A DNA stretch of 64,000 bases, taken from positions 2,232,001 through 2,296,000 of the forward strand of contig JBBPFI010000003.1 of NCBI GenBank assembly GCA_037974965.1, in the 5' to 3' direction. The position numbers were made by a program, and so were the translations under genes. Position 1 is the stretch's first letter; each line of letters starts with the position of its first letter. Under the pieces are notes generated by a model. It saw nothing but the letters and a program-made list of their open reading frames with translations, ran no database searches and had not been told where the DNA came from. Origin of the DNA: Dacryopinax spathularia (taxonomy: Eukaryota; Basidiomycota; Dacrymycetes; Dacrymycetales; Dacrymycetaceae). Below are positions 22,427-34,650 of the stretch, one piece after another.

Positions 22427-24813
22427 ATGAGAACAACCATGGTCCTCGAGCTGTACTTCGCTTTGGTGGCTTTCGCCGTTTCAGCTCTCGCTGCACCCGT
22501 GGGCCCTACCGTCACCCTTGACTTTGGAACATTTCGTGGCATCTCGAACCTTCTGACTGGCACGGACACCTTCTACGGTCTACCCTTTGCAGCTCCCCCT
22601 ACGGGTCAACTGCGATTGCGGCCCCCTCAGCCATTTACGACGAACTATGGAAGCGTTGTACAGGACGCATCCCTGCCCAAGTCCGATTGCCCCCAGCAAC
22701 CGATAGATTTGGCCTCCACGACCATGCTGGACTATGTCGAACAGTACGCAGGGCCTAACTATACCCTCTATCTGTCGCCGACCGGGACCGGCTCTGAAGA
22801 CTGCCTGTATGTTGCTGCCTGTGACTAGCCATCCCAACCTGACATTGCTAATTACCACCAGGTATCTGAACATTATCCGTCCCAGCAATGCGACGCCTGA
22901 CTCCAAACTCCCTGTGATGTTTTGGATCTTTGGCGTACGAGCGTCTTGCGTGATCTGTTCGTATGACTGATGATGCGTTCAGGGTGGATTCGAGTTCGGA
23001 GGAATATCCGAATATGACGGTTCCCTCCTTGTGCAGCAATCGATCGCCATGGGACAGGACGTCATTTGGGTCGCTGCCAAGTGGGTCCGTCTTGATCGTC
23101 TGGTCCCTCGTGTTGAATGTTTTGAAGCTATCGCGTTTCCGCATGGGGCTTCATGCCCGGCCAGGAGGTTCAAGATGCTGGCGTTGCCAACATAGGTCTG
23201 CTGGATCAAGCAAGTGATTCTTTGACCGGGTGTGGCTGCAGACTGACATGCTCCGAAGAGGGCTGCCCTTTTGTGGGTGCAGAAGTACATCAGCCAATTC
23301 GGCGGTGATCCGGAGCAAGTGACGGTGAGTCAGTAAGATAAGGTCACGCAGGACCGGTCTAAAACGTGTTCAAGATCTTTGGAGAGTCTGCCGGTGCGAT
23401 ATCGATCGGGTTCCAGCTATTGATGTACGGCGGGGATACAAACGGAACATTCCGAGCAGGTATCATGGAAAGCGGATCACCCGTTCCAGGTTGGCTCTCA
23501 TATTCAAACAGTACCGAATCTGGCTCACATCTTCATAGTCGGCCCGCTCTCGTATGGTCAGGCAGTTTTCGACCAGATCGTCGATTTCACCAACTGCTCC
23601 TCTGCGAGCGACAAGTTGGAGTGCCTCAGAGGACTGGACGAAAGCACATTCATGCAAGCCGTTGCGACAACTCCGAATCTCCTGACATCTTACCTCGACC
23701 TACACCTTGCGTATCTGCCTCGAACGGACCACAACACAATTCCTGACCTGCCTCAGAATCTACGTACGTCGCATCTACTGATTTCGGCAACAGCGACCTA
23801 ACAATCTTACAACAGTACGGGAAGGCCGATTCGCCAAAGTTCCTGTAATCAGCGGCGATAACCAAGGTGGGTAATACTGATAACCTCGCCGACTCGAGCT
23901 GACTGTTCCGAAGATGAGGGGACGATCTTCCAGTTTACCTCGCTGAACTGCACGACGGACACCGAATTCGCTCAGTACGTCCAAGGTGAGTGCATTCGAG
24001 TGGGCTTCGGGATAATATGCTGACTGCGTTGATCATAGGGATGTTCCCACTGCTGAACAGTACAAGTACGCTATCACCTTTCAAGATCGGGCCTATAATT
24101 AACCTCGTATAGCCCTGGACATGCTACTTGAAGCATACCCTGAGGATCCTAGTCAAGGATCCCCATATTACACGGGCGACTGTATGTTTCTATCCTCCTG
24201 AGCTGGTTCTGGCCTCACCACAGCAACAGTGTACGCATTAACACCGGAGAACAAGCGCGTGAGTCATACAGTCCTTGCAGAACGATGGGTGTTTAAGGCG
24301 CAACACAGATCGCATCAATTCTGGGCGACACGACCTGGACGGTGAGTGTCCTCTCATAGCCGCGTGCTGGCTGATATTAAACCGCTCCGAAAGGCAGCAC
24401 GCAGATTCTTCTCCCAAATCTACGTAAATGCAGGTGCCCCGATATGGTAATGCTGAACCCTTTCGTCGGGTCCGACACTGCTAATGCTTCCCAGGTCGTA
24501 CTTGTTCAGCCATACTAGCACCATACCGTTCTTAGGCGCCTTCCATTCTTCGGAGATCCCCTTCGTGTACGGCGAGATCCCAGACCTGACCTCCGTCCAA
24601 ATGAGGGCAGCCTGGATCTCATTTGCCAACACCCTGGATCCGAACAACGTCGGCGCATTCGGGATCGGGCTGGGTATGCCGTACTGGCCGCAGTATGGGA
24701 CGGATGCGGTTCAGATGGAATTCGCTCCTGTGGGCTCGGCCTTGACGTATGACACGTACCGTCTGAACTCGACCGAGGTTGCGAGCAACAACATCGATCA
24801 GTTCACAATCTAG
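22427..24813 (+). CDS. Secreted type-B carboxylesterase/lipase, 15 exons
   Basis: Fifteen exons keep phase: 22427-22806, 22862-22934, 22983-23080, 23128-23209, 23259-23324, 23375-23489, 23539-23763, 23816-23866, 23914-23985, 24039-24065, 24113-24181, 24230-24258, 24309-24341, 24394-24446 and 24495-24813, giving 563 aa, or 559 from the ATG at 22439. A signal peptide (MVLELYFALVAFAVSALAAP) precedes an alpha/beta-hydrolase of the esterase/lipase/cholinesterase family. Landmarks: FYGLPFAAPP, the SEDCLYLN motif, FGGISEYDG of the oxyanion region, nucleophile Ser in FGESAGA, the acid Glu in DNQDEGT, and His in AFHSSEIPFVYG. It would hydrolyse ester bonds outside the cell; the substrate is unknown. 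Intron 4 (23210-23258) starts GCAAGT, a GC-AG intron needed to keep frame. Exons of 27, 29 and 33 nt are unusually small. Confidence 0.92.
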
Positions 24814-25692
24814 CTAGTAAGAGCAGGCCGATTTTGGTCCTAGTCGTACTGTGCTGCGTTAGGCTATACAGTAGTTAATGATGATGACGTATACTCTACA
24901 GCCCACTTTGCCAGGCCATTGGCATCAGGGCAGTCGCCTCTGTCACTATCCGACTCTCGGATGATACACCGGTCCGACATCGGGAGGACGAGGAATTCCG
25001 AGGTCTACGTTCGGTCTCGTTCCAGCTCTTCTCTAGATACGACAACATCGGATCAGACGTTGTAGTCATTGTCGCCTGATTCGCAGCTGCGTATTGACAC
25101 AAAACGCTTTCGAGTGGATTATGAGTTCTATTTTTAGTTGAAGACTGTCGTGCTGACTGGCCTGCCACGAATATTTGTGCTCCGACACGTGCATGACCGA
25201 GAGAAAGGTGGTGGCACGGCGAACCGGAGGTGCGGGATGCTTCCCTTCCGGATGAACGGTGCCTGAGATGACGCTTCCAAATGAACATTCCAGCACTGCC
25301 ACCTGTCAGGGATCGTTGAGAGCCACACCTTTGGGACGCGTCCGCGTATCTCATTCAAACCCGCGTTTGACCAATCGCGTCGGTTGGTGTCAAAAGTGTA
25401 ATGATGGCCTCGCCGGAAAAGCACCGTCGGAGCTGCGGAGGCGCTCGATCTTGTTTTGAATGTGTCTTCACAGAGGCGCTCGCCGCGCAAACGCTATTTC
25501 CCAGGACTGGTGTCGGTCCTTTTGCTCGTCGTCCTCTCTCCTTTCCCTCGCCTCTCCGTCTGGAGTCCGTCAAGGCGCTCATTCTTATCTGCATGCTGCT
25601 CTAGACGTTCGTTCCTACATACATTCGTTACAACATACAGCGACAATTTCGCATATTCCGGCCTCGGTCTTAATCTCGACACGCTCTCTACA
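24814..25692. other. Intergenic region before the GH5 gene
   Basis: No supported gene. The last ~190 nt are pyrimidine-rich and are the likely start region of the GH5 gene. No TATA box is obvious. Confidence 0.5.
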
Positions 25693-28600
25693 ATGCACGC
25701 TCGTTTTGCTCCTTTTCTCTCTGTCTTCGCTGTCCTTTTCTTCCTTCCCGGCACTCTCGGTTCTCTATGGTCCTTCAACCAAACTCGCTTGCTCAACTTA
25801 CACAAACAATGGGCGGCCTCTCTGATGCACAAGCGCTATGTGACGGACTCGCAGATTGACGCGTGGATCTCTGGCACAGGACCATTCCCATACTACTACC
25901 AGCCGACATACAACCCAAGTACTGTGGCCAGCTGCAACGCCAACGAGAACCAGTTCCCCAGCGCTACCGGTCCCTCGTCGGAGGATATGCGCAAGCGAGA
26001 TGACTTTGTCACGCGTTCTGGGTCAAAGCTGTACCTCGATGGCTACGAGTTCCGTCCGGTCGGGCCGAACATTTACTGGCTCGGGTTGGACGAGAATGTC
26101 AAGTAGGTGTACCTCGCCCGCACCATCAATCTCTGCTGAACTTCTGTCAGCCCAAATCCATCCTATCCCAGCCAGACCCGCGTGTGGGAGATGATGGGCA
26201 TTGCCAGTGCGATGGGCGCCAATACCATCCGCGGCCATACCCTCGGCATCAGCTTCGGCAACCCTCTGAGCGTCGTGACCGGCCCGAACACCTACAATGA
26301 TGGCGCATACCAAGCTATCGATTTTGCCATTATGGCCGCGAGGGTTTACGGCTTGAAGCTCATTATTCCACTGGTTGATAACGTGAGAACATAGACAATA
26401 GGAGGCAGCGAGCCATGCTGACTTGCTCGGCAGTACAACTGGTACCATGGTGGCAAATACCAGTTTGTCGGCTGGGCGGGCCACGCCTGGTCCGGCACAG
26501 GCTCTGATATCACCCCTTCCGACGTCGGTGGTTTCTTCTACAACGACACGACCTGCGTCCAGCTCTACATGAACTACATCACGCACCACCTGAACCACGT
26601 CAACCAGTACACCGGGATCGCGTACAAGGACGACCCGACGATCATGATCTGGGAAACGGGCAATGAGCTGAGCATGTATGTGAGGGACGAGGGGCCGCCT
26701 CCGAATGCCTGGACGCAACAGATCTGCGCGTTGATCAAGAGCTTGGCGCCGAGACATCTCTGTATGGATGGCACATTTGGCATCTTCCCCAACTCTGGTC
26801 AGCTTAGCAACGGTAACGTCGACGCCCTGACGGACCATTTCTGTAAGTCTTTCATGTTGACCTTAATATGCTCTCGTTAGTTGACGTGCTTCCCCAGATC
26901 CCGCGTCTGTGTCTCGTCTGCAGACAGGTGCTCAGTATACGCAGCAACAGGCGGGCAAAGTCTACATTGCAGGAGAATGGGACTGGACCAACAAGTACGG
27001 TGGCGACGACATCAACAGCTTCATGAGCGCGATCCAGAACCTGGATGGTTCGGGCGATTTCTTCTGGAGCTTGTTCGGCCACGACTCGGATTGCTGCACT
27101 CTTGTGCAACATAATGATGGCTACACGATGTATTACCCTGGGATTACCTCTGGTGCGTCGCATTGTAACCGAGTTTCCCACGGCTGTTGATGAGCCACAG
27201 ATATGACTACGAGGGCGTCGGAGATTGTCAACCATTTCCACTCTATGACAGGCAATGATCGTACGTAGCTCTTCCTGCATTCCGTGTCTATGTTCTGACA
27301 GTATCCGCAGCCCCCCAGGTCTTGCCTCGTGTGGCGTGCGCGACGACCACTCTGAGCACCGTCCCATCGTCTACCTCCAGCACGAGTACCACCACATCAA
27401 CTGCTTCACCTACGAAGACTCTGCCTGCTGGATGGTCCTACTCGGCTTGTCTTGCCGAACCGACTGCGCATACCTCTCGGGCTCTTCCGTCTTATGAAAC
27501 GACACAGTCTGCCCTTACCGACGAGATGTGTATCAACACTTGTAACGGCCTGGGCTACACGTGAGCAATTTCGGATTCCTCCCATTTACGCCGAAATTGA
27601 CGGTCATTCAGCCTGGCGGGAACTGAGAACGGTGAGCATAGGTGATAGCCGAAAGGGCGGGCTTGTACTGACGTTCTCCCAAGGAAATGAGTGCTACTGC
27701 GCGAACTCCATCCAGAACGGCGCTCAGTATACGAGCGCGTCCAACTGCAATGCGAAGTGTGCTGGCGATTCCACAGAAACTTGCGGTGGCAGCTGGACTC
27801 TGAGCCTGTACTCCAAAAGTGCTACATCCTCTGGAAGCTGGACGTCTCTTGGCTGTTATGTGGACGCGAATAATCGTGCTCTGCCAAGCTCGGAGACTGC
27901 TTCGAACTCGATGACGGTCGAGACATGCCAGAGCTACTGCTCCGGTCAAGGCTACACACTTGCGGGCGTGGAGAACGGGGACGAATGTTGGTGTTCCAAC
28001 ACTATTCAGAATGGAGCTTATGCTGCCAGTGCATCGGATTGCTCTACCGCCTGCAATGGGAATGCCAATGGTCCGCAGTAACATGCCTCCAAGTGCTGAG
28101 GTACTGACATCATCTAACAGAGAAATGTGGTGGCAATTGGCGCTTGAATATCTACCAATATAGTGCCTCGACAACGACGACTACTGCGACTACCACGACG
28201 ACCACGACTACTACTACCACGACGACAACGACCTCGGCGGCTCCTACATCGACCGGATGGGCGTCTCTCGGCTGCTACATTGATCCAAGCACCCGAGCGC
28301 TTCCGAGTAAAGAGATGACCTCCAGCTCTCTCACCGTCGAATCGTGCCAAAGCTACTGCCTGAGCAATGGCTATAAACTAGCAGGTGTAGAGTATGGGCA
28401 GGAGTGCTATTGCGCGGCCTCTATTCAGAATGGAGCGACATCCACCAGCGCGTCGGACTGCTCGATGGCCTGCGCTGGCAACGCCAACGGTTCGTGTTCC
28501 GCTTACTTGATCCTGTAGATGCTAAATCAACACATTTTCGCAGAGAAGTGCGGTGCTGCTTGGAGAATTAACATTTACCAATACGGCGGTAGCACCACAA

Positions 28601-29446
28601 CGACGTCCCCAACTAGCACAACTACCACGCCAACGACGACATCGACATCGCCGACTTCCACAAAGACCCTTCCAGCAGGCTGGGCATACTCGACATGTCT
28701 TGCGGAGCCCGCTGCACACACGTCTCGCGCTCTACCGTCTTATGAGTCGACGCAGTCAACCCTCACCAACGAGTGGTGTGTGAACACCTGCAACAGCCTA
28801 GGGTATACGTGAGTGCTTGCGTTGGCTCCGGATTTATGAACGTGGCTTGACACTACCTCCTAGCTTGGCAGGCACTGAAAATGGAAACGAGTGTTACTGC
28901 GCCAACTCTATCCAGAATGGAGCGCAGGGTACTAGTGCCTCAAACTGCAACGCGAAGTGCGCCGGAGACTCCACCGAGACCTGCGGTGGAAGCTGGACTC
29001 TGAGCGTCTATGCCAAGACTACGACACCTGCTTCAAGCTGGTCGTCTCTTGGTTGCTACGTTGACGCCAACAACCGCGCCCTGCCCAGCTCGGAGACTGC
29101 TTCCAGCTCCATGACGGTCGAGACGTGCCAGAGCTACTGCTCGGGCCAAGGATATAAGCTAGCAGGAATGGAGAACGGCGACGAGTGCTGGTGTGCGAAC
29201 TCCATCCAGAACGGGGCATATGCCGCCAGCGCTTCCGACTGTTCTACTGCCTGCGCGGGAAATTCCGCCGGTACGTAACTCACCTTGATAGTAAAAAGGC
29301 ATTGCCTGACGTTTAATGCAGAAAAATGCGGCGGTAATTGGCGAATCAACATCTATCAGAACAACAGCGGTAGCACACGGAAGGCTCGCAGGAAGCATGG
29401 ACGTCGTCATGGCGGCAGCGAGATTGAAGCAGCCTTGATACATTAG
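25693..29446 (+). CDS. Secreted GH5 glycoside hydrolase (mannanase-like) with five WSC domains
   Basis: Twelve exons keep phase: 25693-26102, 26151-26382, 26434-26842, 26898-27152, 27201-27260, 27311-27560, 27612-27631, 27684-28070, 28121-28489, 28544-28808, 28864-29270 and 29322-29446, giving 1,062 aa. A signal peptide (PFLSVFAVLFFLPGTLGSL) and ~80-residue N-terminal region precede a GH5 (beta/alpha)8 domain (about 105-455). Its acid/base is Glu in IWETGNEL and its nucleophile is Glu in YIAGEWDW, the spacing seen in fungal GH5 mannanases. Five Cys-rich WSC domains follow (from about 490, 590, 710, 830 and 930), separated by Thr/Ser linkers. WSC domains bind glycans and are known in cell-wall stress sensors and secreted oxidases. 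There is no membrane span or GPI signal, and the tail is basic (RKARRKHGRRHGG). WSC1-2 and WSC4-5 are near copies. Confidence 0.9.
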
Positions 29447-30152
29447 TGTTGTTCTTCTTGGGTTCGAAAGCTTGTACAGTTGAGAATTGTCGAGCTGTAG
29501 AGTAGATGTCGTCTTCGTTAGTTAACGTCTAATACAGTGCATGACACTGGATTGATGATCAAACCGTCGAAGTACATATAGGAACAAATGGTCAGACAGC
29601 TTACAAGTACTGTCGACGCAGGTGAGCTTGCAACAGGCAGCTTGCCAACGTACAAGGCGCAATGGATCCGATCCGCGATAGACCCAGGAGGGACGGTCTT
29701 TGCGCCGTGCTTCGCAAGCCTGATTCTCAGATCAGCTTTCAGCTCTCTCTGGCAGCTCATTCCATCCTTCCATGCTTCGTTGTCTTACTGCGTGGGACAG
29801 TAGCCAGGAGATGAGGCGGACGACGAGACACAATGATTGGTGAACGGCGTGCCCCGACCATGATTTACCGACGGCGAGAGCCATCACTTAGCATACGGGA
29901 AGCGGCAGTGGATCTCGTGAGAGTGAGCAGATACGAAGCTCGAACAAGCAGCCCAACAGCCGACAGTAGCCGAAAAGCAGAGCTGTAACGCAGACCAGTA
30001 ACCACTTAACGCTAGGAAGTGGCCCAACACGCCAAATCTCCCAAGCAAGTCAACACAATCTGAACCATGCTAGGCATTCCGTTCATAGCAGCATAGTGCA
30101 TACAGGTAACCTCGGCATGATCAACATGAGAGAAACACAGCTCCCCAACCGC
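29447..30152. other. Convergent 3' flanks
   Basis: The GH5 gene and the ribosomal-protein gene end facing each other. The 706 nt contain only short frames and presumably both 3' UTRs. Confidence 0.5.
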
Positions 30153-30707
30153 CTACTCGGCATCCACAACGACGGTCTCCAGGCCCTGTAAAAATAGGTC
30201 AGAACATGGTGTACACGCATCTTGCACGGAAACCCACCTTGAACTCATGCGGCGGGATGTCGATGGGGGTGGCATAGGTGTACAGCTTCTCCTTGGCATC
30301 CTCCTCGTCATTGCGCTTCCCTATACCGCAAATCAGCATCTCCGTGCAAAAGGTCGAAGCAAGACGACGGTACGCACGCTCCAGCCTGACCCGTATCCTG
30401 TGCGGCACATTCTTGATCCCCTGCCTCCAAATCGCCTGGTTGAGCTTAGGGTCAAGACGGACGTCCTTGGTGCCCATCGCCTTCTGGGCAAAGGTGACGA
30501 CGGACTTGACGGCCCAAGGTGCGCGCTTCTTGAACGACCGGCCGTGGACGAGCTTGTGGAGGTGGATGGTGTACTCGCGCGTCACGACATCCTTGAGCGC
30601 GGAGCGGGTCTTGCCCTTGCCCTTCTTCTCGGTCTTGGGTGCCTAGACAGCCGCGTTAGCATCGTTGTTCGCTGTCGACTAGAGGTTGCAACATGAACAC
30701 GCACCAT
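30153..30707 (-). CDS. RPL31: 60S ribosomal protein eL31
   Basis: Four exons on the minus strand: 30707-30705, 30642-30378, 30320-30238 and 30185-30153. The protein ([20 protein letters not shown]...) has the eL31 order: [64 protein letters not shown] and [10 protein letters not shown]. The [14 protein letters not shown] core only forms after splicing at 30377-30321. eL31 lies at the exit side of the large ribosomal subunit. The first coding exon is just the ATG, with the GTGCGT donor directly after it. Introns next to the start codon are common in ribosomal protein genes of fungi. Confidence 0.95.
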
Positions 30708-31310
30708 GGAGGATATACGGCTTTTGGGAGCTGAACGACGGCGAGCAGCGGTCACTACAATCACTCAGTGCCAATGACCACGGGACCAAATTGTTGCAGC
30801 GCTCATGGAACTGTACAGCACCAGGCATCAGGTTTAGGGTGCGTTTTCGGGAGCAATTGGCTGCTTCGGGAGGGTGGCCTGTGCGCGGGAACGCCACCAG
30901 GGACACAACTATGCTTCTCCAACCTTAAGGACGGAGCTGATTTCCGTAATATATCGCCGAAGCGGAGTATCAATGGACTAATTTGGGTTCAGACCGTGCC
31001 AAGGCACTATTAGTTCTCATTCGCGCATGAGATATGATACAGGGAAAAGCGAGTCATATGGATCGGAAGAGCTGTGCGAGGAGATCGTCTCCGATAAGAT
31101 GAGATTTCAGTTGGTTCACAGGCTTCACATGCTATAGGGCAGCAGCAGAGAGTACAGAGCGGCCTGATACAGGCATAACGAGAGAGAGGAGAACAAATAA
31201 CGGCAGATGACAGGTACACGGAAAGAAGAGATAGACAGGCCGGAAGTGCTAGCCCTCCGCGCACTGCGGGGCTAAACACCGGGTATCCAGGTCCGTTGCA
31301 GACCTTGACT
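30708..31310. other. Intergenic region between eL31 and the bZIP gene
   Basis: It holds the eL31 promoter and the 3' flank of the bZIP gene. I see no gene and no clear TATA box. Confidence 0.5.
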
Positions 31311-32987
31311 CTAAGCGGTACGCTGGCTTGCCATCTTCATGAGCATGCCTTGGAGGTTCGGCTCCTCGATAACGGGGCCGTCGCCACCACATCGTGCCTT
31401 GTCCTTGAGGAGAGAGCAAAGCTCATCGATATCGCATTCCTAATCGAGGGTAAGCGACGTTATCCCGGAGAACTTTCGCGCGACCGTACCTCGAAATGAG
31501 GGTTGCTCTTCACCTGCTTCCATGCCTCGCTGATTGGCACATTGGGCACGGTAGGATCAGCGGGACCCAATGGCTCGCTCAAGCCGAGATCAGCGGCAAT
31601 AGGGCAGAACTCCTCATCCGACTTTTTGGTTGCCGGTGCAGGCGGCACGAACTCGTGAATGCTGTCAACCAGAGGCGGACCGAATGTCTGCTGCGGCTCG
31701 CTGCTGATCATGTTAGCGAGATCAGCTTTCGTCCGTGGGCAGCCATCGCCGTGCTCATGCTCAGCAGCCGCTGACTGCACCGCGGGGAGTGATGCTGCTG
31801 CTGCCAAATCGTCCTTCATGGTGTGGTCTAACGAACCGAGTACTTCCGCTACTGGCGAGAAGTCACCAACGATGGGCATGAGATCGCCGAAATCGTCGCC
31901 AAACAGTTCTTCCAAGTTCACCAGCCCGCCTTCACCTTCCTCGTCGCCCCGGGTTGCGTATGGACTAATGTCGCCAGCGCCTCCGAAGATACGGTCGTAC
32001 ACCGGATCCCGGTACGATGTGTACTGAGGTGCGGTCGCGAGCGTTGTCCATTGCGGTGTTACGGGGAAGGAGCCGAACATGGAAAGGTTGGTGTCAGAGG
32101 CGGAAGTAAGAGACGGTTCAGAAGGGAGGGCGCTGCCGAAGACGGGGTTATTAAGGGCGAGATCGATGGGAGGGGAGGTCTGGGCGAATACAGGTTCAAC
32201 GGGGGCGGAAGATGAGGAAGCGGGAGATGAATCCGAAGAGCCGTCAGATGACGACCGCTTGTTGTTGGGACCCGGCATGCTGAACGTGAATTGACCCTGC
32301 TTCAGTAGCTGGTTTTCGGTTTGCAGCCTGTTTAACAGATCCTTCAGATTCTCGTTTTCGTGCTGCGTTTCCGCCTTTTCAGCCTCAAGGGCGGCAACAC
32401 GCTCCTCAAGCTGCATTTGTGTCAGTATGCTAGGGCAGTAAGAACAATGAAGGGCAACGTACATCCTTCACATGCTTTTCCTTCCTCTCCCTGAATGCAC
32501 GCTGAGCAGCCCTGTTCTGCTCCTTCCTCTTCATCAACCGAGTCTCGTCCTTCTGTCCGCCAGTAGACTTCCGTCGGTTAGCTTTCTTGCTATCGGGGCC
32601 ATCTACATCGCGACGAATGAGCGTCCTCGCCTTCCGTGCGGCCGCTCGAAGAGGTCTCTTACCCATCGAGTCGCGATGCGACGACTTGTGAGCAGGAGCC
32701 TCATCGTCCAGGTCATCATCATCGTCAGGCGACACCTTGCGCTTATGTCCCATATCGTCCGGAGTAGAAGTGGTGTTACGCTCAAGCTCGCTGTGAGGAG
32801 GGCTAGGCGAAGAGTCCTCTTCGCTCAGAGGAGGTGTGAGAGTGTACGACTGCTGAGTTAGCGGGTGTGCATTGACCTGCTTCTCGAGCATGGCCAGGAA
32901 GTCGCCGTCGTTAAGGCCAGCAAAGGTTGAAGGGAAATCCCATGGGTTTCCTGCGGACTGGTTGTTCTGAACGAGGGTGGACGACAT
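31311..32987 (-). CDS. Pap1/Yap1-like bZIP stress-response transcription factor
   Basis: Three exons on the minus strand keep phase: 32987-32463, 32410-31490 and 31439-31311, giving 524 aa. The basic region ends exon 1 and carries the Pap1/Yap1 signature QNRAAQRAFRERKEKHVKD. A leucine-zipper heptad follows at the start of exon 2 (LEERVAALEAEKAETQ, ENLKDLLNRLQTENQLL). The C-terminus, in exon 3, is a cysteine-rich domain, ECDIDELCSLLKDKARC, matching the c-CRD/nuclear-export region by which Pap1 and Yap1 sense peroxide and electrophiles. Only two other cysteines occur in the protein (GDGCPRTK, EEFCPIAAD), probably the reduced n-CRD. By family it should accumulate in the nucleus on oxidation and switch on antioxidant genes. 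Acidic tracts (SPDDDDDLDDEAP) may activate transcription. Confidence 0.92.
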
Positions 32988-33639
32988 GATAATATTGATC
33001 GTGGTGGTAGGGATGATTGTTGATAGCTGGATGACTCGCGAGGAAGATGTCGGCTTTGTAACAGGCTGTTCCTTCTAGGTCCTTCTCCTGGTTGCGCGGC
33101 TTGGCAGCGCTTGGATGACGGTCGACAGTGGTTGGCTAAGCAGTCAAGGATTGCGAATAGATAAGTGAAGCAGGACGGCCTTTGCTGGCTGTCGTTGTCG
33201 ACGACGACGACGACAAGGACAGTCCGAGGATAGCCAAAGAAAAGGAGGATGGTGGTGGAAGGAACAGAGATGGCAGGTCGGGGGCAGCTGGAGCTTTGCC
33301 TCACGTCAGCGGTCTCATCGACGGCGCATATGGCGGTGAAGGGCGGGTATCCGGGGTCCACCAATCTTCTCGGCGCTCGCCCCCTTCTTCCGATGTCTTC
33401 CTCCCCTCCCCGAACGTGGACCAAGGTCTCGGGCTCAAATCTTCTTCCTCGCCAGTCCGGTTTATGGGGTCCTCCCGCTCTCCCCGGTCCACGGCTGCCT
33501 CGACTGCCGGACGAGTGTCCCGGCAATCGCGCTCTCTCTTCCTCGGCCTTGTCGGCCATGTCTCCTACCCCATCCTCGACCATCCACGTTCGATGCTGGA
33601 CAGCAGGACTATCCTATTTCTTAACCGCCCATGAATCAG

Positions 33640-34650
33640 GCAAAGCATTTGATGAAAACATTTCCGTATCTTCTCTTTCCACGGAAAAGCCCCAACATTT
33701 TCGTTCCATGAATACGGCTAAATCGACTCATGTTTCGTCCCCATCTGCTTCTCAGGACTGTACATATGGACTCAGGCTGTTCGATGGTGGGGCTGGGTCG
33801 CCTTTTCCTTCGCCTCGCTGTCCATTATCTTCTATCCACATTTAGTATTAGAGCTCCAGCAAACCCATTCAAGGGCTCCATAGTGATGGTAAAACATTTC
33901 CCATGCCTTCGCTCTTCCGTCCCGCAGGGTTCCTGAGTTCGTCGTTCAGCAGAAGGCGCGAAGTCACCGGGCATGCTTCCCAAATGCAGGGCTCTATTCA
34001 CTCGGGCGACAGCACTTTTGACGTTCTGGTGTGGCGGTGCGCGCATAAAGCTGTGTTTAATTCCTGGGCAACGTAGTTGTCCAGGTTCTTTCCAGGAGGG
34101 AACTGTTTACCCTTTTTTGGAAGTGATCACGCGTGCAGTTAATTTTCTTCCGTTCCTTTCGTAAGGTGGCTTGCTGGCTTGCGCAAGAATTGACTTTCTC
34201 TTTTAAGGCAACAATAAGGCTTGCAGTTTTCACTTAATTACTCCATGTATTTTAACCGGGTTTCTTTACTAGGGGAAATTTCTGTGTTTTCCTCTGAATT
34301 TTCTCTTACAGATTCTTATTCACATGTGCTTACATATGGAAGCGTTCTTATATCTTTGCTGATAAGTTCACATGACCTCTATGGAAGCAAATAAGAGGAA
34401 AGCTATGAATATCTGATTTAGGGGCTTTGCTCAGGTTTATTCAATACGCAGAGTATTTGCTTAGTAACCCATATTAAGGTTTTTATAAAACCTTGTGCAG
34501 AAAGATAAACACAAATAAGCTACAATTTCTGCTGTGTGTTTTGGGACAGTTATTTTAACTGTTTTCATAAGGCATTGTGGGTGGACGGGTAAGCCATACA
34601 ACTTACTGTAATTCCAGTTATTCTCGTGGTGTTGCCCAGGGAATGCGCGG
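33640..34650. other. AT-rich island
   Basis: Counting by hand over 34201-34560 gives 122 G or C in 360 bases (34%), whereas flanking genes are clearly above 50%. Runs of T and A, no long open frame and no terminal repeats are seen. A 19-nt near-palindrome (AAGGTTTT TAT AAAACCTT) lies at 34477-34495. It could be an inserted foreign or organellar fragment, an AT-rich replication or matrix element, or an assembly artefact. Confidence 0.6.

Noticed and set aside
33182-33845. Two overlapping plus-strand frames (150 and 198 codons)
   Set aside because: They overlap each other and minus-strand frames in the bZIP promoter. None has recognisable content.
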